In this document: positions 6,090 through 12,133 of the stretch, piece after piece
Numbering within the stretch: position 1 is the stretch's first letter
Layout of the letters: every line of letters starts with the position of its first letter
Origin: Pseudomonadota bacterium
GTDB lineage: Bacteria > Pseudomonadota > Alphaproteobacteria > UBA2966 > CAIVPW01
Length of the DNA: 12,133 nt
Reading direction: 5' to 3'
Assembly: GCA_027625125.1 (NCBI GenBank)
Contig: JAQBXG010000029.1
Span: forward strand, 1-12,133
Translations under genes and position numbers: made by a program
Notes under the pieces: model-generated
The model's input: only the letters and a program-made list of their open reading frames with translations
What the model was told of the DNA's origin: nothing
Databases searched by the model: none

Positions 6090-7579
6090 GCGGTTCGTGG
6101 ACACTGTTGCTGGCTGTAATTGCGCCTGTGGCCGGCGCCGCCGCGGTCGGACTGCTGGGGCGCCGTCCCAACCTGCGCGAGGCAGCATCGCTGATCGCCG
6201 CCGCCGTCACCTTCGGCCTGGTCGCATCGCTGGTGCCGACAGTGCTGGACGGCGGCCGCCCGGCCTTTTTGCTGTTGGAATTGTTGCCGGGGTTTTCGCT
6301 GCGCCTTCACGCCGAGCCACTGGGGGTCGGGTTCGGGCTGATCGCATCGTCGCTGTGGTTCGTGACGGTCGTCTATGCGATCGGATACATGCGCGCCCAC
6401 CATGAAGAGAACCAAACGCGGTTCTATCTGTTCTTTGCGCTTGCCATCGCCACGACGGTGGGCGCCGCGCTGGCGGCCAATTTGCTGACGCTGTACGTGT
6501 TTTATGAATCGCTGACGCTGGCGACTTATCCACTGGTCACCCACGGCGGCGGTGACAAGGACCGCGCCGGTGGCCGCACCTATCTGACGATCCTGTTGGG
6601 AACATCGCTGACGTTCTTTTTGTTGGCGATGGCCTGGACCTGGTCGTTGACCGGCTCGCTTGCATTCGTGGACGGCGGCCTGTTCCGCGACGGCAATGCG
6701 CTGATCGACGGCGTGACGCCAGGATTGATCGCCGTACTGTTTGCGCTGTTCGTGTTCGGCGCCGGCAAGGCGGCGATCATGCCGTTTCACCGCTGGCTGC
6801 CTGCGGCGATGGTGGCGCCAACGCCGGTTTCGGCGCTGTTGCATGCGGTGGCGGTGGTCAAGCTTGGTGTGTTCACGATCCTGAAGATCTCGGTGTATAC
6901 GTTCGGGATCGGCACGCTGGCGATGGTCGATGCCGGACAGCTGTTGCAGTACGTGGCTGCGGCGACGCTGTTGATCGCGGCGGTGATCGCGATTCGCGAG
7001 GACAACCTGAAACGGCGGCTGGCGTATTCCACCATCAGCCAGCTTGCATATATCGTTCTGGCCGCGATGCTGGCGAACCGGTTCAGTATTCTGGCGGGCG
7101 GCATGCATATCGCGATCCACGCGTTCGCCAAGATCACGCTGTTCTTCTGCGCCGGCGCCATTCTTGTTTCGTTGCACAAGACAACCGTCGGCGAATTGCG
7201 CGGAGTTGGTCGGGCCATGCCGATCACGATGGGCGCATGGCTGGTCGCGAGTTTTTGCGTCATCGGACTGCCGCTGACCGGCGGATTCTGGAGCAAATGG
7301 TACCTGGCCCAGGGCGCGCTGGAGGCCGGGGAGCCGCTGATGTTCGGGGTGATTTTGTTGGGGTCGCTGCTGGCGATGGGATACTTGCTGCCGCCGGCGA
7401 TCCGCGCGTTCTATGGTCCCGACCCGGCGGCGCCGCTGGCGGTGCGCGCTCGCGGCGCAGCCGAAGCGCCGCGGTTCTCACTGGCGGCGCTCGTGTTTAC
7501 CGCCGCAGTCAGCGCCGCGCTGTTCTTTGCCGCGCCGCAAATGTCCCGCTGGTTGCAGGGAATCGAGGGAATCGGATGA
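6086..7579 (+). CDS. Second antiporter-like channel subunit (Proton_antipo_M; MrpD/MrpA-N/NuoL relative)
   Basis: A 497-residue polytopic protein of the NuoL/MrpA/MrpD superfamily. Channel residues: Glu141 in LLTLYVFYESLTLATY, Lys228 and His235 in GAGKAAIMPFHRWLP, His253 and Lys259 in APTPVSALLHAVAVVKLGVF, Lys309 in EDNLKRRLAYSTISQ, His345 and Lys349 in IHAFAKITLFF, and Lys404 in GFWSKWYL. The PTPVSALLHAVAVVK stretch resembles NuoL and the N-terminal part of MrpA more than the MrpD just upstream, so it may stand in for the missing MrpA N-terminal part. It lacks an MrpA C-terminal extension and ends after a last helix near 468-485. GTG 6086 overlaps mrpD as GTGA, and GGGGATCG shortly upstream is only a weak ribosome site. 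Databases usually label such proteins 'monovalent cation/H+ antiporter subunit D family'. Confidence 0.9.
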   Translation: MSGSWTLLLAVIAPVAGAAAVGLLGRRPNLREAASLIAAAVTFGLVASLVPTVLDGGRPAFLLLELLPGFSLRLHAEPLGVGFGLIASSLWFVTVVYAIGYMRAHHEENQTRFYLFFALAIATTVGAALAANLLTLYVFYESLTLATYPLVTHGGGDKDRAGGRTYLTILLGTSLTFFLLAMAWTWSLTGSLAFVDGGLFRDGNALIDGVTPGLIAVLFALFVFGAGKAAIMPFHRWLPAAMVAPTPVSALLHAVAVVKLGVFTILKISVYTFGIGTLAMVDAGQLLQYVAAATLLIAAVIAIREDNLKRRLAYSTISQLAYIVLAAMLANRFSILAGGMHIAIHAFAKITLFFCAGAILVSLHKTTVGELRGVGRAMPITMGAWLVASFCVIGLPLTGGFWSKWYLAQGALEAGEPLMFGVILLGSLLAMGYLLPPAIRAFYGPDPAAPLAVRARGAAEAPRFSLAALVFTAAVSAALFFAAPQMSRWLQGIEGIG

Positions 7580-7887
7580 CGGGTTCAGACGCCACGCACG
7601 GCGGCGGTCACGAATCCGGTGACGGCAAGCCACCGTTCTGGGTCACGCGCGCCGGCGCGCGCATCGCCCTGGTCGCGCTGCATTTGGTGGCGCTGGGGAC
7701 CGTGGTGACGGAGCTGGTGCGGCCGTTCATCGGCGACGGCCACGGCGCCGAACGTATCCACGAGCTTGAATTTTTGGCCTCGTATGCCGTGTACGGCTTT
7801 GTCGCCTGTGTCGTGCTGGTGTTGCTGGGCCGCGAATTGCGGCGTCTGGTGATGCGCGGCGAGGACTATTACGGGGACCGCGACTGA
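7576..7887 (+). CDS. Small two-helix membrane protein in the antiporter operon
   Basis: A 103-residue protein of unknown function. The first 25 residues are hydrophilic and rich in Gly and His (including HGGGHESGDG). Two hydrophobic segments follow, about 28-48 (ARIALVALHLVALGTVVTEL) and 66-85 (FLASYAVYGFVACVVLVLLG). The end is charged, RELRRLVMRGEDYYGDRD, with an E-D-Y-Y motif. It is translationally coupled on both sides: ATGA overlap with the second channel gene, and TGATG with the third. This position argues that it is a subunit or assembly factor of the complex. By position it resembles the small MbhI gene that follows mbhH in archaeal hydrogenase clusters, but I see no sequence motif proving that link. 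Confidence 0.85.
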   Translation: MTGSDATHGGGHESGDGKPPFWVTRAGARIALVALHLVALGTVVTELVRPFIGDGHGAERIHELEFLASYAVYGFVACVVLVLLGRELRRLVMRGEDYYGDRD

Positions 7888-9632
7888 TGCGCCCCGAAGA
7901 GTTTCCGCTGCTGTTGGATTGGGGCACGCCGCTGGGCCTGCCGCCCGCGTTCATCTTCTTTGCCGCTGCCGCGATCATCGCAATGTTGCGCGGCGATCAC
8001 CAGCAGTTGGCCAAGCGTGCCGTCTTGCTGCTGGTGCCGGTGATCGGCCTGTGGAATCTGACGACGCTGTCGATGGGGCCGTCGTGGGTGATCGACGTGC
8101 TGGACTTCCAACTGGTGCAGTTGCGGGTCGACCGCCTGAGCCTGTTGTTCGGATTGCTGTTTCACCTGGGTGCGTTTCTCGGCGTCCTCTATGCCCTGCG
8201 GGTGCGCGACGACACCCAGCACATCGCCGCCCTGGTCTATGCCGGCAGCGCGTTGGGCGCCGTGTTCGCCGGCGATTTGATTTCGCTGTTCTTTTATTGG
8301 GAGGGGATGGCGGTCGCGTCGGCGTTTCTGGTGTGGGGGCGGCGGACGCCGGAGTCGAACGGCGCCGGCCTGCGATATCTGACGATCCACCTGATCTCCG
8401 GCCTGTTGTTGCTGGCCGGGGCGCTGCTGCATTTCCAGGCAACCGGGCGCATTGCGTTTGAATATGTCGGCCTGGGGCGGGTCGAGGGATGGCTGATTCT
8501 GGCCGCGTTCGGAATCAAGTGCGGCTTTCCGCTGGTCCACAACTGGATCACCGACGCCTATCCGCAATCGACGCCCAGCGGCACGGTGTTTCTCAGCATG
8601 TTCACGACCAAGGTCGCGGTCTATGCACTGGCGCGCGGCTTCCCCGGCGCCGACATTCTGGTCATCGTCGGGACGGTGATGGCGGTGTTTCCGATTTTCT
8701 ATGCGGTGATCGAAAACGACCTGCGCCGGGTGCTGGGGTACAGCATGATCAACCAGATTGGATTCATGGTGGTCGGCGTCGGCATCGGCACTGAACTGGC
8801 GTTGAACGGAACCGTCGCCCACGCCTTTAACGAGGTCATGTTCAAGGGGCTGTTGTTCATGACGATGGGCGCGGTGCTGTTGCGAGTGCGCCACGTCAAC
8901 GGCAGCGACCTGGGCGGATTGTACAAGTCGATGCCATTGACAACGATCTTCTGTGTCGTTGGCGCCGCATCCATATCGGCGTTTCCGCTGTTCAGCGGTT
9001 TTGTGTCGAAGTCGATGATCATGGCGGCGATGATTGAGGAAGGCCACGATGTCTTGTGGCTGGCGCTGTTGTTCGCGTCGGCCGGGGGGTTCCACCACGC
9101 CGGAATCAAGATTCCGTACTTCGCGTTCTTTGCCCACCATTCCGGCCTTACCGTCAAGGAAGCGCCGTGGAACATGCTGGTTGCGATGGCGCTCGCGGCG
9201 GGCCTGTGCATCCTCGCCGGTACGTGGCCGGCGCTGCTTTACGGCCTGTTGCCGTGGGAGGTGGCGTATGCGCCGTATACCTATCCGCACGTGCTGATCC
9301 AGTTACAGTTGCTGACGTTCTCCGCCCTCGCATTCGCGTGGCTGAAGCTGTCGGGCATCTATCCGCCGGAGTTGCGGTCGGTGAATCTGGACGCCGATTG
9401 GCTGTACCGCTGGTTGGGCACCCGGGCCGCCCGATGGACGTTGGGCGCAATCGGCTTTGCCGCCGCCGGCATCCGCGAGACGGCGCGCGACGAGGCGGCG
9501 GCGTTGGGCGGCAAGTTGTTGGGGCGGCGCGGTCTGTTGACCCGGCCGACGCCGACCGGCGCCGCGGCGTTGTGGGTCGGCGCGCTATTGGCCGGGTATC
9601 TGTTTCTGTATTTCTTTGTACCCGGCGGGTAG
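7887..9632 (+). CDS. Third antiporter-like channel subunit (Proton_antipo_M family)
   Basis: A 581-residue polytopic protein, divergent from the other two channel subunits but of the same superfamily. Expected residues remain: Glu139 in LISLFFYWEGMAVASAF, Lys211 and His218 in FGIKCGFPLVHNWITDAYP, Lys242 in SMFTTKVAVYALA, His312, Glu316 and Lys320 in AHAFNEVMFKG, and Lys375 in SGFVSKSMIM. The usual D-x-K-R after the eighth helix is replaced by ENDLRR (276-281). Two His pairs occur at 403-404 and 417-418. After VNLDADWLYRW (499-509) comes a helix-like amphipathic region, then a final hydrophobic segment (about 559-577), recalling the lateral helix and last helix of NuoL. ATG 7887 overlaps the previous stop as TGATG. 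It is probably a third ion channel of the same complex. Confidence 0.9.
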   Translation: MRPEEFPLLLDWGTPLGLPPAFIFFAAAAIIAMLRGDHQQLAKRAVLLLVPVIGLWNLTTLSMGPSWVIDVLDFQLVQLRVDRLSLLFGLLFHLGAFLGVLYALRVRDDTQHIAALVYAGSALGAVFAGDLISLFFYWEGMAVASAFLVWGRRTPESNGAGLRYLTIHLISGLLLLAGALLHFQATGRIAFEYVGLGRVEGWLILAAFGIKCGFPLVHNWITDAYPQSTPSGTVFLSMFTTKVAVYALARGFPGADILVIVGTVMAVFPIFYAVIENDLRRVLGYSMINQIGFMVVGVGIGTELALNGTVAHAFNEVMFKGLLFMTMGAVLLRVRHVNGSDLGGLYKSMPLTTIFCVVGAASISAFPLFSGFVSKSMIMAAMIEEGHDVLWLALLFASAGGFHHAGIKIPYFAFFAHHSGLTVKEAPWNMLVAMALAAGLCILAGTWPALLYGLLPWEVAYAPYTYPHVLIQLQLLTFSALAFAWLKLSGIYPPELRSVNLDADWLYRWLGTRAARWTLGAIGFAAAGIRETARDEAAALGGKLLGRRGLLTRPTPTGAAALWVGALLAGYLFLYFFVPGG

Positions 9633-9641
9633 GACGCGGGC

Positions 9642-10064
9642 GTGACCGAATGGTTCCTGTCCGGCGGCGCGGGTCAAATACTGACCGCGCTGCTGCTGGG
9701 CGGCATGGTGTTCTTCAGCTTCGTGCTGACCCCAGTGGCGTTTTCACGGATGGAACCGGCCGCCGGATCGGCCGTTATCCGCGCGATATTTCCGGTCTAC
9801 ACCCGTGTGATGGCGGCGCTCTCGATCCTGGCGTCGTTGCTGGTCGCCGGCACGGCGGACGCGCTGGCATTGGCGATCGTCGGCGGCGTGTTCGTCGCCG
9901 TGCTGATGATCCTCAGGCCGCGGATCGCCCGCGCCCGCGAGGAACGCGACCGCGGCGACTTCGCGGCCGAGAAGCGGTTCCGTTTCCTGCACTCGGCCAG
10001 CGTGGTGATCAATCTGGGCCAGATCGCCGCCGTCGCAGTTGTATTCGTGCGGTTGACGGCGTAG
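9642..10064 (+). CDS. DUF4149 (TMEM205-like) membrane protein
   Basis: A 140-residue, four-helix membrane protein with segments at about 10-33, 54-70, 73-91 and 117-137. Recognisable family features are GGMVFFSFVLTPVAFSRM (20-37), AIFPVYTRVM (48-57) and FRFLHSASVVINLGQ (113-127). A basic and acidic loop (ARAREERDRGDFAAEKR) connects the last two helices. The biochemical role of DUF4149 proteins is not established. GTG 9642 begins 9 bases after the stop of the third channel gene, with AGGACGCGGG as a weak ribosome site, so it is probably the last gene of the antiporter transcript. Its stop lies 4 bases from the stop of the opposing kinase gene, leaving no room for a terminator between them. Confidence 0.85.
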   Translation: MTEWFLSGGAGQILTALLLGGMVFFSFVLTPVAFSRMEPAAGSAVIRAIFPVYTRVMAALSILASLLVAGTADALALAIVGGVFVAVLMILRPRIARAREERDRGDFAAEKRFRFLHSASVVINLGQIAAVAVVFVRLTA

Positions 10065-10068
10065 CGCC

Positions 10069-12133
10069 TCAATCCAGCGCCTCGCGCACCGCCGTCGCCA
10101 GCTTGCGCATCTCAAACGGTTTGTGCAGCAGCACCGAATTCAGAAAGCCGACGCGGTTCGCCGCATCGGCGGTGTAACCCGACATGAACACGACCTTGAG
10201 GTCCGGTTTTGCGTGCAGCGCATCGGCGGCGAATTCCGGTCCGCTTTCTCCGCCCGGCAGCACAACATCGGACAGGACCAGATCGATGTCGGCGCCAGAG
10301 TTCAAATACTCCCGCGCCGGGGCCGCGGCGCCGACGTCATGGACGACGTAGCCCAGATTGCGCAGCATCGTCACACACAACTGTCGAAAGTCTTCGGCAT
10401 CCTCGATGACCAGAATCGATTCGCCGTGCCCGGTCGGAAATTGCGACGGCATCACGACATCGCGCCGAACCGGCTCCGATGCCCGCGGCAGGAACAGACG
10501 GACGGTGGTGCCGACGCCGACCTCGCTTTCAACCGCGACGTGACCGTCGGATTGGGTGGCGAAGCCGTAGACCATCGACAAGCCGAGCCCCGTACCCTTG
10601 CCGACTTCCTTGGTCGTGAAGAACGGCTCGAAGATTCGGGCGACAACGTCTGGCGGCATGCCCTGCCCCGTGTCGGTGACCGAGACCACGACGTATTCGC
10701 CTTCGGATGTTTCCGGGTTCTTGGCGACAAACTCAGGCCCAAGCACGGCATTCCTGCACTCAATGTGAATACGTCCCGCCCCGTCCATTGCATCGCGGGC
10801 ATTGATCGCGAGATTGAGGATTGCATTTTCCAATTGGCCGGGGTCGGCCTGGGCCGGCCAAAGATCGGCCCCGGTTTCGACCTGGATATCCACCGTTTCG
10901 CCAAGAACACGCGCCAAAAGCGCCCCCATGCTGGTCAGCAACGTTTGGGCATTCACAGCCTGAGGCTGTAACGGCTGCTGGCGCGAGAATGCGAGCAGAC
11001 GTTGCGTCAACTCTGATCCGCGCTCGGTTGCCCGCAATATGGTTTCACGGGCCATCGATGTTTTGCCTGACGTGGCGTCGAGCAGCTCGGCACAGCCCTG
11101 GACCACCGCGAGAAGGTTGTTGAAGTCGTGGGCGACGCCGCCGGTCAACTGCCCGATTGCCTCCATCTTCTGCGCCTGGCGCAGCTTTTCCTCCGATTTC
11201 TGCAAATCGGTTATGTCCTGGGACAGCAGATGAAAGCCGATGATCTTGCCGAACGCATCCTCGCGCGGGATATGCCGGATCTGGAACGTGCGGGTCACGC
11301 CGTCTGTACGCTTCAGCGACGCCTCGAACGTAACTTGTTCACCGCCAAGTGCGTCTTCGAACCGCGGCCGCAGCGTCAAAAAATCCGGCCCGAAAATCTC
11401 CGCCGCCGACCGGCCCAGAATATCCGGGTAGTCCAGCGCAAACCAGTTCGCGAAGGTCTTGTTGACGAAGCGGATGCGTTGACCGGAATCGACGTACGCA
11501 ATCAGGACCGGAAGATTGTCTGTGATCAGGCGCAATTGATCGCGGCTGCGGGCCAATGCCGCGTTGGCGCTTCTGCCTTCGGCGACGTTCACCACGATGC
11601 CGTTCCACAATGTCGATCCGTCCTCGCGCGGTCGCGGAACCGCGCCGCTGCGGAACCACGAGTATGTCCCGTCGCGTTGCCGCAGGCGTCCTTCCCAATT
11701 CCACGGACCAAGAGCGCGAAGCGACATGCTCATCGCGTGCGAGTACTCGGCGAGATCCTCCGAATGGAAGGTTCGCCGCCACAAGTCGACATCGGCGGCC
11801 ACGTCGAGCGGGTCCAGGCCGAATATTTCGTGCGCCGACGGAGACATGTAGGGGATCGAGCAGACGCCTTGGGTATCCATTTGGATCTGGTACACCAACC
11901 CTGGAACATGGGAGAGGATGTCCGACAATTGGCCCTCTAGGTGCTTGGCCGTGCGGGCGTGGTCGGCGGAGTCCTCCGGTCCGGCCGACGGATTCTCCCG
12001 CCGTTGTCGTCCCAATCCGCGGCGCGAGACCCGGGAAACCAGCACACCTGAGACCAGCGCGGACAACAAGGCCCCAAGCAGGAAGGCCGTGTAAGCGCCG
12101 GAGCAAAACTCCCTCACTGAAGCGGCCGGGTAA
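10069..12133 (-). CDS. PAS-PAS hybrid sensor histidine kinase with C-terminal receiver (N-terminus probably cut)
   Basis: Numbered from GTG 12117-12115 this is 682 residues. In order: one membrane helix (about 9-29), PAS1 (about 63-180, PAS_3 type with GRLRQRDGTYSWFRS), and PAS2 (about 193-305). Then HisKA with H-box GGVAHDFNN (phospho-acceptor His330) and HATPase_c with N-box LNLAINARDAM (434-444), DTGQGM (482-487), FEPFFTTK (496-503) and GKGTGLGLS (507-515). The receiver domain (about 566-682) has Glu572-Asp573, phospho-acceptor Asp617, Ser646 and Lys666. All catalytic residues are present, so kinase and receiver should be active. The AHDFNN box is typical of HWE-unrelated PAS/HisKA kinases with an attached receiver. 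The frame stays open to base 12133 and no ribosome site precedes the GTG, so the true start is probably outside the window. No output regulator is nearby, and the signal is unknown. Confidence 0.92.
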   Translation of the reverse strand, partial: YPAASVREFCSGAYTAFLLGALLSALVSGVLVSRVSRRGLGRQRRENPSAGPEDSADHARTAKHLEGQLSDILSHVPGLVYQIQMDTQGVCSIPYMSPSAHEIFGLDPLDVAADVDLWRRTFHSEDLAEYSHAMSMSLRALGPWNWEGRLRQRDGTYSWFRSGAVPRPREDGSTLWNGIVVNVAEGRSANAALARSRDQLRLITDNLPVLIAYVDSGQRIRFVNKTFANWFALDYPDILGRSAAEIFGPDFLTLRPRFEDALGGEQVTFEASLKRTDGVTRTFQIRHIPREDAFGKIIGFHLLSQDITDLQKSEEKLRQAQKMEAIGQLTGGVAHDFNNLLAVVQGCAELLDATSGKTSMARETILRATERGSELTQRLLAFSRQQPLQPQAVNAQTLLTSMGALLARVLGETVDIQVETGADLWPAQADPGQLENAILNLAINARDAMDGAGRIHIECRNAVLGPEFVAKNPETSEGEYVVVSVTDTGQGMPPDVVARIFEPFFTTKEVGKGTGLGLSMVYGFATQSDGHVAVESEVGVGTTVRLFLPRASEPVRRDVVMPSQFPTGHGESILVIEDAEDFRQLCVTMLRNLGYVVHDVGAAAPAREYLNSGADIDLVLSDVVLPGGESGPEFAADALHAKPDLKVVFMSGYTADAANRVGFLNSVLLHKPFEMRKLATAVREALD

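Noticed and set aside
5558..7177. Long minus-strand open frame (about 539 codons) opposite mrpD and the second channel gene
   Set aside because: It is rich in Gln, Arg and His with no hydrophobic core or motif, and lies antisense to two clearly homologous membrane genes. Such frames are common opposite GC-rich coding DNA.
2069..9632. A membrane-bound hydrogenase (Mbh) or complex I operon
   Set aside because: The membrane arm order matches Mbh, but no genes for the NiFe large or small subunit, the ferredoxin-like subunit, NuoH-like subunit or NuoCD occur in the window.
7887..9632. Calling the third channel subunit MrpA
   Set aside because: MrpA is about 770-800 residues or more, with DUF4040/MbhE regions at its C-terminus. 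This protein is 581 residues, and those regions are in the fused mrpB gene instead.

Overview
The window is GC-rich, densely packed chromosomal DNA, most likely from an alphaproteobacterium. Supporting signs are frequent GTG starts, 4-base gene overlaps, a cold-shock protein with two domains, and a PAS hybrid kinase of familiar alphaproteobacterial type. There is no rRNA, tRNA, CRISPR array or insertion sequence, and I saw no broken genes. The first gene is cut by the left edge, and the last one is probably cut by the right edge.

Layout. (1) Bases 1-1234, plus strand: the end of an ABC-transporter permease and a complete periplasmic binding protein of the ThiY/NMT1 type, probably for uptake of a thiamine pyrimidine precursor. 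(2) Bases 1231-1767, minus strand: a two-domain cold-shock protein whose stop codon overlaps that of the binding protein. (3) Bases 1768-2068: a gene-free divergent region of 301 bases. It holds an 18-bp perfect palindrome and three 20-bp repeats spaced exactly 32 bp apart, the last ending 26 bases before the next gene. (4) Bases 2069-9632, plus strand: a tightly coupled nine-gene operon for a multisubunit cation/proton antiporter of the Mrp/Mnh/Pha family. (5) Bases 9642-10064: a DUF4149 (TMEM205-like) membrane protein, probably co-transcribed. (6) Bases 10069-12133, minus strand: a PAS-PAS-HisKA-HATPase-REC hybrid sensor kinase.

The antiporter operon is the most interesting part. Its order is mrpE, mrpF, mrpG, a fused MrpA-C-terminal-region (DUF4040/MbhD-MbhE)+MrpB gene, mrpC, mrpD, a second antiporter subunit, a small two-helix protein, and a third antiporter subunit. 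No full-length MrpA is present. The first seven functions follow the order known from archaeal membrane-bound hydrogenase (Mbh) clusters, but there are no hydrogenase or quinone-module genes. All three antiporter subunits keep the Glu and Lys residues expected of proton channels. The gene set therefore looks like a stand-alone ion-pumping arm with three channel subunits, comparable in number to NuoL/M/N of complex I. Cation specificity cannot be read from the sequence.

Seven of the eight junctions inside the antiporter operon overlap through GTGA, ATGA or TGATG. The exception, mrpG/mrpAB, becomes regular if the fused gene starts at a CTG codon (CTGA at 3278-3281).
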